Assembly (NCBI GenBank): GCA_964203235.1
Contig: CAXNLE010000001.1
Coordinates: 682,001 to 746,000, forward strand
DNA: 64,000 nucleotides
Direction of reading: 5' to 3'
Origin: BACL27 sp964203235
GTDB taxonomy: Bacteria; Actinomycetota; Acidimicrobiia; Acidimicrobiales; Ilumatobacteraceae
The notes beneath the pieces were generated by a model. That model was not told the origin of the DNA. It ran no database searches and saw only the letters and a program-made list of their open reading frames with translations. The translations under genes were made by a program, and so were the position numbers. Shown here piece after piece: positions 52,123 to 61,116 of this stretch (position 1 is the stretch's first letter; each line of letters begins with the position of its first letter).

Positions 52123-52749
52123 CTACCAATAAAGAGTTAAAGCGTCAGGTAACAACCTGAATTTGCATTGATTTACGCTTATAAATCTGCGATTGTCAAC
52201 ATATAAATTAGGTTTAACAGAGCAATCTGCATCAAAACTTGTGAGTTGTTTGACAGATATTTGTGGATGCGGCAAATGTGTTCCAAACTTCAGTCGACGT
52301 GAAGCAATTAATCTTTGCGTTGATTTCATTTCGCTGCTCACAGCCAGTAGATCAAACTTTCCATCATTGGGATGTGATCTTGGCGCGCAATCCCAATCAC
52401 CGATGAAACTCGTATTCATCGCCGCAACGATGTCGCCTCGCCACCAAGATTTTCGCAACAACCCGTAGCCCAAAGCTAAAACCTTCTGTTCAATCATTGA
52501 AGCATCTACGAAAGTGACTTCAAGCAAATCGAATGGCGTCGCTTGCATATTTTGAGAGTTGACATTAGAACCTTTTTTGCCGAGGGTTCGAGACAAACTT
52601 GATCGAAAAATCGCAATCGCCGGCATCGGCTTCTGTTGCAAATAAAAATCAGTCGCGAGTTGGGATGCTGCCGCATCTGTCTCACAAATCAGAAGGTTTT
52701 CAGGTCGAACTACGGTTGATCCCCAGTCCTCGTTCTTTCTAATTGTCAT
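52123..52749 (-). CDS. Stand-alone C-terminal domain of a YegS/DagK-like lipid kinase
   Basis: A 208-residue protein. Residues about 115-200 read like the C-terminal half of diacylglycerol/sphingosine kinases, notably GDWDCAPRSHPNDGKFDLL, SRRLKFGTHLPHPQISVKQL (key turns) and V-D-N-R-R-F near the end. The N-terminal nucleotide domain with GGDGT is missing, so this is a domain used alone or a gene that lost its front. The start overlaps the helY stop (ATGA), so the two are translated together. Confidence 0.68.
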   Translation of the reverse strand: MTIRKNEDWGSTVVRPENLLICETDAAASQLATDFYLQQKPMPAIAIFRSSLSRTLGKKGSNVNSQNMQATPFDLLEVTFVDASMIEQKVLALGYGLLRKSWWRGDIVAAMNTSFIGDWDCAPRSHPNDGKFDLLAVSSEMKSTQRLIASRRLKFGTHLPHPQISVKQLTSFDADCSVKPNLYVDNRRFISVNQCKFRLLPDALTLYW

Positions 52750-55376
52750 TGCAGCACAGAACCCTGCGACGCAGCAACCACACCACGAAGTAGTGCTTGA
52801 GAGGCCGCAAGTGCCGAATCTCGAGTTTCTGGCAACTGTGCCACCAACGAAATCTGGCGAAGCAAATCAATCAGTTGTTTCATCGTGCGCACGAAGTCTC
52901 CTGCGGTGAGATCTTCGTTCAAGATGTCAATGAGTTCATCACCACTCGCCCAAGCGAAAGTTACATCCATCAGACCAGGGTCTAACGAACGGTGGGGTGA
53001 AAGTCCAGATGATTCTTCATCTTGGGCGATCTTGTTGCTCAGGGTCTGAAGTGTCTTCCATTTAGATGCCAGTGTGGTCGGAATGATCGGTCGTGGCGGA
53101 TCTTCTGCGCGTCGAAATTCGTAGACAAAAGTGCTAAGCAAAGATGCCAACTCTGCCGCGTTTAAGTCGTCGAACAGTCCAACTGTCAGCGCTTCGGCGA
53201 CGACTAGATCTAACTCATGAAAGATACGGGCAAGGGTTCGGCCTTGATCAGTTAAGTTCCATGCTGAAACGTATCCGCGTCGTTGCATCAACTGAACGAG
53301 CTCATCGAACTTTGCGCTAACCGACTGCACAGATTTATTGATTCGAGCTTCCATGATCGCGAGTTCACTATCAATTCGGTCCGCAGATTTAGCAGCGATC
53401 AGACGTCTACGCAATTCTGGGTCTTGTGAAACTGAATGTGATAGTTCGGTAAAGTTTTTTGAAGCCGATGATTTTGCATGAAGTTTGTTTGGCTTAGTGC
53501 GCATCACACGCAACGCGACTTCTTTAATGAACTTTGGGCTGGTGAACGCGAGTGACTCCGGCAAGACAATGTGGCCTTGTTTGATTGGCGGAGAATCAAA
53601 ATCACCGGCCTGTAATTGCAGTACTGCTTTAGTACTTGCAACTAAAGTCAACTTTGTTCCGTTCACGCGTTGGGCAGTTGCAATAACAGCGGCCTTAGTT
53701 TCACGACCTGATTTCGGCACAAGAATCAGATCTCCAGGATTGAGTGCATCAATAGCCTCAATAATTTGTCGGGCATCCGGGCGTATTTCAAAAGCATTGC
53801 GATATTCATCGATGTCTCCAAATGGGCTTTTGGCTTGTTCGCGCAGGCGGTCTCGCTCTTTGCTTCGACGTGTGATTCGAGCCTGTAATTCAACGACATC
53901 TCGCCCACTTTGAAACTGAGCAAACGAAAGATTCAGTAAGTGATGTGCCTCTTGGCGTGAATGCGTCTGAATTAAATTTGCTGCCATGTTGTAGGTAGGT
54001 CGAAATGCAGATGTCAATCTAAAAGATCGACTCAACGCCAGTGCAGCAACTTGCTCAAAAGAAACGTATTGGTTGTAAAGCACCAATGCATGCCCAACGG
54101 TGTCGATACCTCGTCTGCCTGCACGTCCAGTGAGTTGTGTGTATTCAGATGCCTTGAGTGGTTGATGGTGCTCGCCAGTAAATTTCGTAAGTTTGTCGAT
54201 TACGACTGCTCGTGCTGGCATGTTTAATCCGACTGCCAATGTCTCGGTCGCAAAAACTAAACGTACTAGTCCACGTATGAAACACTCTTCAACGATTTCC
54301 TTAAATGCAGGGATCAGTCCAGCATGATGGGCGCCGATACCTGACTCAAGTTGATTGGCAAACTTTGAGAAACTCAAAGCAGCAAGATCATCGTCACTAA
54401 AATTAGTAACACGTTGATCAATGATTTCAGAAATTTCTGTTCGCTGTTCTGGTGTGGTTAGACGAATTCCTGCTCGCACGCATGACTCTGCGGCCTCGTC
54501 ACATTGATTACGACTGAAAATAAAGATAATCGCTGGTAGCAAATCTTGTTGCTCTAAAAGTTCGGCTATTTCAACTCTGGATGGCGCAAATAATCGCGAG
54601 CGTTTGGCTGCAGGTTTATTGCGTCGTTCTTGGCGGTTTTGTGATTCTTGATGCGAGCGGTAGTTGCCACGTTGTGCCGATTGGGTTGCGTGTTGCTCAA
54701 GTCGAGTGACTTCAGGGTTTGCTTGTCCGTTTACGATCGTCTCAAACATTGAAACTTCGTGTGTTGATGCGTCGCCAACTACGAAATGATTAATCAATTC
54801 AACAGGTCGCTTTTCTTCAACTATCGCCACGGTGCGACCGCGCACAGTGCTCAACCATTCTGTAACTTCTGTGGCGTTAGATACGGTGGCAGACAAGCAA
54901 ACTAATTGCACAGTTGGATCAAGATGAATAATTACTTCTTCCCATACTGGCCCGCGATAGGCATCTTGCAAGAAATGAACTTCATCAAGTACAACCACTG
55001 CAAGGCGATTCAGTGCTTCAGATCGAGCGTAAATCATGTTGCGCAGAACTTCTGTTGTCATCACCAAAATTGGGGCCGATGTGTTGATGCTGTTGTCGCC
55101 AGTTAACAATCCAACTTCTGATTTGCCATAATGCGCAACTAGATCATTAAATTTTTGATTCGACAACGCTTTGATCGGTGCTGTGTAAAAGGCTCGTTGC
55201 TTTTGTTGAATCGCCGCATCAATGGCATATTCTGCAATTAAGGTTTTGCCTGATCCAGTTGGGGCTGCTACTAAAACCGAACTGCCTGCGTCTAAAGCAT
55301 CAATTGCATCGATTTGAAATTTGTCTAAGGCAAAGTCATATCTTGCAATTATTGATTCTCGACTCGGACGCGACAT
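52746..55376 (-). CDS. helY: DExH-box superfamily 2 helicase (HelY/Ski2-like)
   Basis: An 876-residue helicase. Walker A APTGSGKTLIAEYA, DEVHFLQD (DExH), SATVSN, LVFATETLAVGLNMPA and QLTGRAGRRGIDTVG (motif VI) lie in order in the first about 430 residues; the remainder holds the winged-helix, ratchet and Mtr4/DSHCT region. HelY proteins of actinobacteria are Ski2/Mtr4-like RNA helicases without defined bacterial partners. Neighbour of tat genes in many actinobacteria. Confidence 0.93.
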   Translation of the reverse strand: MSRPSRESIIARYDFALDKFQIDAIDALDAGSSVLVAAPTGSGKTLIAEYAIDAAIQQKQRAFYTAPIKALSNQKFNDLVAHYGKSEVGLLTGDNSINTSAPILVMTTEVLRNMIYARSEALNRLAVVVLDEVHFLQDAYRGPVWEEVIIHLDPTVQLVCLSATVSNATEVTEWLSTVRGRTVAIVEEKRPVELINHFVVGDASTHEVSMFETIVNGQANPEVTRLEQHATQSAQRGNYRSHQESQNRQERRNKPAAKRSRLFAPSRVEIAELLEQQDLLPAIIFIFSRNQCDEAAESCVRAGIRLTTPEQRTEISEIIDQRVTNFSDDDLAALSFSKFANQLESGIGAHHAGLIPAFKEIVEECFIRGLVRLVFATETLAVGLNMPARAVVIDKLTKFTGEHHQPLKASEYTQLTGRAGRRGIDTVGHALVLYNQYVSFEQVAALALSRSFRLTSAFRPTYNMAANLIQTHSRQEAHHLLNLSFAQFQSGRDVVELQARITRRSKERDRLREQAKSPFGDIDEYRNAFEIRPDARQIIEAIDALNPGDLILVPKSGRETKAAVIATAQRVNGTKLTLVASTKAVLQLQAGDFDSPPIKQGHIVLPESLAFTSPKFIKEVALRVMRTKPNKLHAKSSASKNFTELSHSVSQDPELRRRLIAAKSADRIDSELAIMEARINKSVQSVSAKFDELVQLMQRRGYVSAWNLTDQGRTLARIFHELDLVVAEALTVGLFDDLNAAELASLLSTFVYEFRRAEDPPRPIIPTTLASKWKTLQTLSNKIAQDEESSGLSPHRSLDPGLMDVTFAWASGDELIDILNEDLTAGDFVRTMKQLIDLLRQISLVAQLPETRDSALAASQALLRGVVAASQGSVLQ

Positions 55377-55388
55377 TAGATTCTGTAA

Positions 55389-56171
55389 CTAATTTGAGGT
55401 CACTCCTCGTCGGCGAATCACTAGGAAACCGATAAGTATTGCAATGAAATACATAACCGTTAGAGGCAGCCCAAGTGCCAACAACGTAATTGGATCGCCG
55501 CTGGGCGTGATGATTGCAGCCATGAAGAAAATAGCAACAATCGCATATCTCCATTGTTTTATGAGTGTGCGTGGTGTTAAAACACCGACTAATTGCAAGA
55601 ACACAATCAATAACGGCGATAAGAAGCCAACGCCAAATGCCAAAATCATCAAAGTAACAAGACTGATGTATTTTGTGATTTGAAATGCTTGGTTGACTTC
55701 TGTGCCTGACCATGAAATTAAAAATTGCAATGCCTTCGAAAGAGTCCAATATGCAATTGAACATCCAAGACCGAACAAAATTACCGCCGAGGCAATAAAT
55801 GGAATCGTGTACTGCTTTTCTTTCTTGTTCAAAGCAGGCACGATAAATCTCCAGAGTTGCCACAGCAGCACAGGCAACGCCAAAATCAAGCCGCCGTACC
55901 CTGCGATTTTCATTCGCGCCGACAAGCCATCTAAAGGTCCGAGCGCGAACAACGAGCCGTCACATTTGAAATCTGGACGACTGGCGCAAAGGTCGCGGTA
56001 CGGTTTTGTTAAGAATTTCAAAACCGGGTCGTAAAATGCAAGTACTCCAGCGGCTCCGAGAGCAACTGCCAATATCGAGCGGATTAGGCGCATTCGCAGT
56101 TCGGCAAGATGCTCGATCAGCGACATTGAATCCTGCCCATCAGCATTCTTGGCTTCAGTTTTATTTGCCAT
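55389..56171 (-). CDS. tatC: Sec-independent protein translocase TatC
   Basis: Six-helix core of the twin-arginine translocon, which exports folded proteins. MSLIEHLAELRMRLIRSILAVA, the N-terminal L-x-x-H-L-x-E-L-R signature, is followed by six hydrophobic segments; F-x-x-E-V-N-Q-A-F is in the fourth part. Length 260. Its start lies inside the 3' end of tatB (11-bp overlap), so the genes are co-transcribed. Confidence 0.95.
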   Translation of the reverse strand: MANKTEAKNADGQDSMSLIEHLAELRMRLIRSILAVALGAAGVLAFYDPVLKFLTKPYRDLCASRPDFKCDGSLFALGPLDGLSARMKIAGYGGLILALPVLLWQLWRFIVPALNKKEKQYTIPFIASAVILFGLGCSIAYWTLSKALQFLISWSGTEVNQAFQITKYISLVTLMILAFGVGFLSPLLIVFLQLVGVLTPRTLIKQWRYAIVAIFFMAAIITPSGDPITLLALGLPLTVMYFIAILIGFLVIRRRGVTSN

Positions 56172-56784
56172 TGGCTAGCTTCTTTTTCGCGCCTGCTTTT
56201 TTAGTCACTGCCTTTTTTGTAACTGATTTCTTGGCTGATTTCTTGGCTGATTTCTTGGCTGGTTTTTTCGCAGGCAGTATCTTTGTCGTCGGCTGGCTTA
56301 ACTTTGGCTCGTCGCTGATCACGTCTTGTTCATCGGCGTTGTACTCTAAACGATTCACTTCGCTGTGTTTGCTCGTGTCGACTTTGCGTTGTTGTGCGAT
56401 TTTGGCTGCATTGGCGATACCTTCGGCAATATCGGTGTCGTCTTGCTCGTCTTGATCTGAGTGCTCTAAATCTTGAGTCTCAGCGCTATTGTGTCCGTTG
56501 TCGTAAGGAATAAAAGTAGGTTCAACGATCTCTTTAGCGGCCGATTTAAATTCGCCTGCGGTGTCTGTGAATAAAGCCTTCATTGAATTGGTTGTGCTCA
56601 TCATCTCTTTAATTGGCTCATCCATCACTTTACGAAAATCAGTTTGAACGCCAGATGACATTCGCTTTAACTCGGCATAAAGTTTGCCCATCCGCCGAAT
56701 TGCATCAGGTAACTTTTCAGGGCCGAGAACGACCAGGCCGATGATCAGCAAGAACATTACTTCGCTGCCGGTCATGTTAAACAT
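56161..56784 (-). CDS. tatB: Sec-independent protein translocase TatB-like
   Basis: A 207-residue protein with one N-terminal helix (SEVMFLLIIGLVVLGPEKLP, the PxKLP hinge being typical), an amphipathic helix and a long tail. The GPEKLPDAIRRMGK region and the length favour TatB over TatA. The tail ends in a Lys/Ala-rich block (KKPAKKSAKKSAKKSVTKK, encoded by GATTTCTTGGCT-type repeats near 56221-56260). Start ATG 56784 chosen for TAGACT 6 bases upstream, rather than TTG 56790. Confidence 0.9.
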   Translation of the reverse strand: MFNMTGSEVMFLLIIGLVVLGPEKLPDAIRRMGKLYAELKRMSSGVQTDFRKVMDEPIKEMMSTTNSMKALFTDTAGEFKSAAKEIVEPTFIPYDNGHNSAETQDLEHSDQDEQDDTDIAEGIANAAKIAQQRKVDTSKHSEVNRLEYNADEQDVISDEPKLSQPTTKILPAKKPAKKSAKKSAKKSVTKKAVTKKAGAKKKLANGK

Positions 56785-56790
56785 GCTCAA

Positions 56791-56796
56791 AGTCTA
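56791..56796 (-). promoter_or_regulatory. -10 box of leaderless tatB promoter
   Basis: TAGACT on the minus strand, 6 bases, ATG 56784. Confidence 0.55.
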
Positions 56797-56811
56797 GGAG
56801 ATACCTTCGCA

Positions 56812-56817
56812 TATCAT
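56812..56817 (+). promoter_or_regulatory. -10 box of leaderless GDPD gene
   Basis: TATCAT, 6 bases, GTG 56824. It is only 15 bp from the tatB -10 box on the other strand, so the two promoters overlap back to back. Confidence 0.55.
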
Positions 56818-56823
56818 TTGAGT

Positions 56824-57546
56824 GTGCAGCAACGACTCCCCTCTAAATTTAAGCAACCAATTTTATTTGCTCATCGTGGCGCGATGGCCCACAGTGCCGA
56901 GAACACTCTTGAATCGTTTGAACTGGCTGTGCGGCTCGGTGCCACAGGACTAGAAACTGATGTTTGGCTCACTAAGGATGGTCAGGTTGTATGTGATCAT
57001 GACGGAGTGGTGAACAAGTTACTTAGGCGAATACCGATCAAAAATTTTAATCGCGATGAATTGGCGAGTTCAATACCGAGTCTCGAAGAATTATTCGCAC
57101 GATGTGGCACAGGTATCAACTATTCAATAGATGTTTGCGATGAGTCATCAATAGATCGAATACATGAACTAGTTTCGCAAGCCGGTACTGAATTCGTAAA
57201 CAGAGTATTTCTGTGTAATCCAAATTATTCGTTACTTTGCCGATGGCACGAGAAGTACCCGAATCTACAACTAGTCAATTCGATTCGATTATCAAAGATT
57301 TCAGAAGGTCCTGAACGTCGTTGCGCGAATCTTGCGACGCATGGGATAGTGGCGCTGAACATGCACCACACTGATTGGAACGGAGGGTTAGTCGCGTTGG
57401 CGCATCGTTTTGGTTTGGCGGCGTTCAGCTGGGATGTTCAGCACGTTGAGTTGCTTTGTGATGCGTTTCGTATGGGAGTAGACGCGGTATTCAGCGATTG
57501 GACCGATCGCATGGTTGATGCCTACCGAACCGAATTCAGTGATTAA
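56824..57546 (+). CDS. Glycerophosphodiester phosphodiesterase (intact)
   Basis: A 240-residue GDPD, cleaving glycerophosphodiesters to glycerol-3-phosphate and an alcohol. FAHRGAMAHSAENTLESF, ETDVWLTKDGQVVCDHDG and, at the end, VDAVFSDWTD make up the active-site set. The chain lacks a signal peptide, so it acts in the cytoplasm. The frameshifted copy at 16979-17744 is a homologue, not a close duplicate. Start at GTG 56824 rather than TTG 56818. Confidence 0.9.
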   Translation: MQQRLPSKFKQPILFAHRGAMAHSAENTLESFELAVRLGATGLETDVWLTKDGQVVCDHDGVVNKLLRRIPIKNFNRDELASSIPSLEELFARCGTGINYSIDVCDESSIDRIHELVSQAGTEFVNRVFLCNPNYSLLCRWHEKYPNLQLVNSIRLSKISEGPERRCANLATHGIVALNMHHTDWNGGLVALAHRFGLAAFSWDVQHVELLCDAFRMGVDAVFSDWTDRMVDAYRTEFSD

Positions 57547-57553
57547 AAAAGTC

Positions 57554-58189
57554 TTAAAGAAGTTTTAAATCACCCAGTGGCCAAAGCAATATAAATGCTT
57601 GACCGATTATTAAATCTTTCTTAATTGGTCCAAACATTCGGCTGTCAAATGATTGGGGGCGATTGTCGCCCATCAAAAATATTTCGTCGGACTCGAGCAT
57701 CATTGGTTCGATATCTACGGTGCCGCAACGATCAGCAGGAACGGTCAACTCGGTATCTCGTGTCGGTAGATATGGTTCGGCAAGTTCAACGCCATTGATG
57801 AACACAACACATTTCGAAATTGAGATGGTTTCGCCGCCAAGGGCGATTACACGTTTGATCAGGTCGTCGTGTTGAATCTCATTGCCGTTGGGTATTGCAC
57901 GATCGAATACAACGACATCACCTCGGTCAATTTCGCCGATTCGATACGCCAATTTACTTACCAGCACACGGTTATCTGAAAACATGGTTGTTTCCATGCT
58001 TGGCCCAGAGATGTAAAACTGTTGTACGAGAAAGACGCGAATCACAATTGCGAATGTGAGAGCGACTCCGATCACACTGAACCACTCGAGGAACGCCCTG
58101 AATTTTAAAAAAATTCGCCGTTGAATAGTGATTTCTGTTTGACCTACAGAAGAATCAACCGATTCGACCGAATCATTGTCTAATTGCAC
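57554..58189 (-). CDS. lepB: Signal peptidase I
   Basis: Cleaves signal peptides of exported proteins at the outer face of the membrane. One N-terminal transmembrane helix (FSVIGVALTFAIVIRVFLV, about residues 37-55), catalytic Ser64 in SGPSME, the general base Lys in DDLIKRVIALGGE (about residue 117) and the GDNRPQSFDSR box near the C-terminus. Length 211. GTG start with TACGAT 6 bases upstream. Confidence 0.95.
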   Translation of the reverse strand: MQLDNDSVESVDSSVGQTEITIQRRIFLKFRAFLEWFSVIGVALTFAIVIRVFLVQQFYISGPSMETTMFSDNRVLVSKLAYRIGEIDRGDVVVFDRAIPNGNEIQHDDLIKRVIALGGETISISKCVVFINGVELAEPYLPTRDTELTVPADRCGTVDIEPMMLESDEIFLMGDNRPQSFDSRMFGPIKKDLIIGQAFILLWPLGDLKLL

Positions 58190-58195
58190 GCGTTA

Positions 58196-58201
58196 ATCGT
58201 A
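58196..58201 (-). promoter_or_regulatory. -10 box of leaderless lepB promoter
   Basis: TACGAT on the minus strand, 6 bases, GTG 58189. Confidence 0.55.
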
Positions 58202-58205
58202 ACGC

Positions 58206-58259
58206 TATAGCGAAGTGAATTGTTATAGCGAAGTGAATCGTTATAACGATGCGATCAAC
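58206..58259. repeat. Tandem 18-bp repeat at the 3' end of pafA
   Basis: TATAGCGAAGTGAATTGT (58206-58223) and TATAGCGAAGTGAATCGT (58224-58241), one mismatch, then a degenerate third unit (58242-58259) that is the last codons of pafA. It fills the lepB-pafA gap. Confidence 0.85.
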
Positions 58260-59599
58260 TTGTCGACTCTTTCATCCTTGTGTTTGAAAGGGTCTTTGCA
58301 TAACACGGTGCGCTGTTGTTGATCGTTGAGTTTCAGATGCACCCAATCAACCGTGTAATCCCGTTTGCGCTCTTTGGCACGCTTGATAAATGCTCCTCGC
58401 AATTTTGCGCGAGTCGTTGCTGGTGGATGGTCTCTTGCCTTTTCGATATCTTCGTCTTTGCAAATTCGATCGACCAAATTGTGATTTTCTAGTTTGTAGA
58501 AAAGTCCTCGGTTGCGACAAATATCGTGATACTGCAAATCAACTAATTGAGTTCGCGCATCATCAAGAGCCAAGTCATGCTTCTTTCTGAAGGCCTCAAT
58601 CAAGTGATATTTGATCACCCAGTCAACTTCGCGATTGAGTTTTAGTGGATCATTCTCAATTGTCGATACACAGTGCTCCCACATCTCTAGGGCCTTCATC
58701 TCGAGAGGCGCATACCCATTCGTATCCGAGAACTTAAGAGCCTTGTCAAGTAGTTCGCGTTGAATATCTAGTGCCGACAACTCGCGACCAGAAGCAAGTC
58801 GAACTTTTCGTTTGCAAGTTATGTCTTGACTGATCTCGCGTATTGCCCTCGTCGCATTCTCTAAGGTGTAATCGCGCAAGATATTCGGGCTTTCCTCCAT
58901 CATTCGTAATACACATGCCGTCGAACCTAATTTTAAGAAATTGGTGTACTCACTCATATTTGAGTCGCCAACAATTACGTGCAATCGTCGATACTTCTCT
59001 GCATCAGCATGCGGTTCGTCGCGTGTGTTGATTATTGGACGACTTCTAGTCGTGGCCGAACTTTGGCTCTCCCAGATATGTTCGGCGCGTTGAGCGATTG
59101 AATAAATTGGCCCCCTTGAAGTTTGTAAAACCTTTCCGGCGCCAGTGAAAATTTGCCTAGTAACTAAAAACGGAATCAACACCTCGGGATAACGCTCGAC
59201 ATCGTCAGTGCGTGCCGTCAAATAGTTCTCATGACAGCCATAACTATTGCCCGCAGAGTCTGTGTTGTTTTTGAAGAGATAGATCGTTCCGCGAATTCCC
59301 TCTTCGCGTAGACGTTGTTCGGCGCCTTCAAGAAGTTGCTCAAGAATTCGCTCGCCTGCCTTGTCGTGAACGACACAATCGTAAATTGAATCACATTCCG
59401 GAGTTGCATATTCAGGATGTGATCCGACGTCTAAATAAAGTCGCGCACCATTTTCTAAAAAAACATTTGAACTTCGACCCCAACTGACAACTTTTCGAAA
59501 TAGATATCTCGCTACTTCGTCTGGACTAAGTCGGCGCTGACCACGCAAAGTGCAGGTGACTCCGTATTCGTTTTCAAGGCCATAAATTCTGCGATCCAT
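58241..59599 (-). CDS. pafA: Pup-protein ligase PafA
   Basis: Joins the C-terminal Glu of Pup to Lys side chains of target proteins, marking them for the proteasome. A 452-residue protein of the glutamine-synthetase/gamma-glutamyl ligase fold: MDRRIYGLENEYGVTC, GSHPEYATPEC, NTDSAGNSYGCHENY, RDEPHADAEKYRRLHVIVGD, DYHDI equivalents QYHDICRNRGLFYKL are present. It has its own -10 box (TAAGTT, 6 bases). Ends in the 18-bp repeat. Confidence 0.96.
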   Translation of the reverse strand: MDRRIYGLENEYGVTCTLRGQRRLSPDEVARYLFRKVVSWGRSSNVFLENGARLYLDVGSHPEYATPECDSIYDCVVHDKAGERILEQLLEGAEQRLREEGIRGTIYLFKNNTDSAGNSYGCHENYLTARTDDVERYPEVLIPFLVTRQIFTGAGKVLQTSRGPIYSIAQRAEHIWESQSSATTRSRPIINTRDEPHADAEKYRRLHVIVGDSNMSEYTNFLKLGSTACVLRMMEESPNILRDYTLENATRAIREISQDITCKRKVRLASGRELSALDIQRELLDKALKFSDTNGYAPLEMKALEMWEHCVSTIENDPLKLNREVDWVIKYHLIEAFRKKHDLALDDARTQLVDLQYHDICRNRGLFYKLENHNLVDRICKDEDIEKARDHPPATTRAKLRGAFIKRAKERKRDYTVDWVHLKLNDQQQRTVLCKDPFKHKDERVDKLIASL

Positions 59600-59605
59600 A
59601 ATAAA

Positions 59606-59611
59606 AACTTA
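59606..59611 (-). promoter_or_regulatory. Promoter of leaderless pafA
   Basis: TAAGTT, 6 bases, ATG 59599 on the minus strand; GTGACA lies 18 bases further upstream as a -35 (5 of 6 to TTGACA). Confidence 0.6.
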
Positions 59612-59640
59612 GTCAGTCAAACATGATTCTGTCACGCTGA

Positions 59641-60318
59641 TCAGCCGCTTGTTGCTTCAATTTCGCTTTCAGCGATTCGTCGGAAACATCGTCGACGCCC
59701 ATTTCTTTCGAGAACAGCCACTTCTAAGTCGGCATAATTAAGTTTTGTTTCTGGGCCTGAAAGTGCGGCGATTGCATTTTGCAACACCGTTTTAAGCGAA
59801 GCATCTGCCACGTATCCAGTTTTGAGGCGATCGGCAACGGCTTGTGAGTCTCCTCCCAAGACACTGAAATTATGCTCATCCAAAACTGTGCCGTCATACA
59901 TCACATGAAATAAGCGATCAGCGCTTTTCTCAATACCAATTTCTGCGACGAGCAATTCAACTTCCATTGGTTTTGGAGCCTCACTAAAAACTTGACTAAG
60001 TATTTGTGCGTACTGATTCGTCAAACTGCGGGCGTCGACATCCTGACGCGAGAATTGGTAACCCTTGATGTCTGCTGCACGTACTCCGGCAACTCGAAGC
60101 TGATCGAACTCGTTATATTTTCCGACACCGGCAAAAGCAATCCTGTCGTAGATCTCACTAATTTTGTGCAGTGTTGACGATGGATTCTCAGAAACTAGGG
60201 CTATTCCATTGTCATACTGAAGCGCTACTAAAGCCCGACCGCGCGCAATACCTTTTCGGGCAAAGTCTGCCCGATCTTTCATGAATTGTTCTGGTGGTAC
60301 GTAATACGGGGTGTTCAT
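59641..60318 (-). CDS. prcA: 20S proteasome alpha subunit
   Basis: A 225-residue alpha-type subunit forming the outer rings and gate of the 20S core. YVPPEQFMKDRADFARKGIARGRALVAL holds the conserved N-terminal alpha helix with RADFARKGIARGR. No Thr active site, as expected. The start overlaps prcB by four bases (ATGA), so the alpha and beta subunits are made together. Confidence 0.96.
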   Translation of the reverse strand: MNTPYYVPPEQFMKDRADFARKGIARGRALVALQYDNGIALVSENPSSTLHKISEIYDRIAFAGVGKYNEFDQLRVAGVRAADIKGYQFSRQDVDARSLTNQYAQILSQVFSEAPKPMEVELLVAEIGIEKSADRLFHVMYDGTVLDEHNFSVLGGDSQAVADRLKTGYVADASLKTVLQNAIAALSGPETKLNYADLEVAVLERNGRRRCFRRIAESEIEATSG

Positions 60319-61100
60319 CGAGCGCCAACTTCGGTTGCAATTTCACCATAAATTTTCGCCGATGTTTCGTCTGTCACCGGACTCCAGCCTTGTTTCGTGA
60401 TCGAGGCAATAACGGGATAGATACCACGCATTGAATCTGGTCCGCCAGTTGCTGAATCGGCATCTGATGCTTCCCATAAAGCCGTTGCGCAGAGTTTCAC
60501 TGCATCGTCTGTTGATAATTCGCGGCGCCATGAAATTCTCATCACGGTAGATGCATGCAACATTCCTGAACCCGTTGCTACGAAATCTTTTTCTTCATAA
60601 CGACCACCGGTTACGTCATAATCCCAAAGACGCCCAGAGTTGGTGTGAAAGTCGAAACCTGCGAATATCGGCACGACAACTAAACCTTGCATTGCGGCCG
60701 GCAGATTGCTGCGAACAAAACTCGATAACTGATTGGCCTTACCTTCGAGCGAGAGTGTTTGACCTTCAACTTTTTCGTAATGTTCAAGTTGTAGTTGAAA
60801 CAACTTGATCATCTCCATTGCTGGGCCAGCAGCACCAGCAATCGCTACACCGCTGAACTCATCAGCCTGAACGACCTTCTCCATACTGCGATGGCTGATC
60901 AAATTGCCTGATGTTGCTCGCCTGTCACCAGCCATAACAACACCATCTTTGCAACGCATTGCAACACAAGTTGTTGCATGCGGAATGACTAATTCGTGAT
61001 CGCGTGAAACTGATGCAAAAGGCGACAACCCGACTCGCCTGAGAAGCTCACCAAAGTTTGCGCCTGGGTCTGAACCCGCTTCGAAAATTGGCATCGACAT
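60315..61100 (-). CDS. prcB: 20S proteasome beta subunit
   Basis: The protease subunit. A 42-residue propeptide ends in IPHA, then Thr43 (mature Thr1) of TTCVAMRCKDGVVMAGDRRAT; mature Asp17 and Lys33 positions are kept (GDRRAT and MEKVV). The residue before Thr1 is Ala where the family nearly always has Gly. Length 261 is normal. prcB-prcA follows pup in the same order as in mycobacteria. Confidence 0.96.
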   Translation of the reverse strand: MSMPIFEAGSDPGANFGELLRRVGLSPFASVSRDHELVIPHATTCVAMRCKDGVVMAGDRRATSGNLISHRSMEKVVQADEFSGVAIAGAAGPAMEMIKLFQLQLEHYEKVEGQTLSLEGKANQLSSFVRSNLPAAMQGLVVVPIFAGFDFHTNSGRLWDYDVTGGRYEEKDFVATGSGMLHASTVMRISWRRELSTDDAVKLCATALWEASDADSATGGPDSMRGIYPVIASITKQGWSPVTDETSAKIYGEIATEVGAR

Positions 61101-61116
61101 AGTTTTTAGGCTACGG

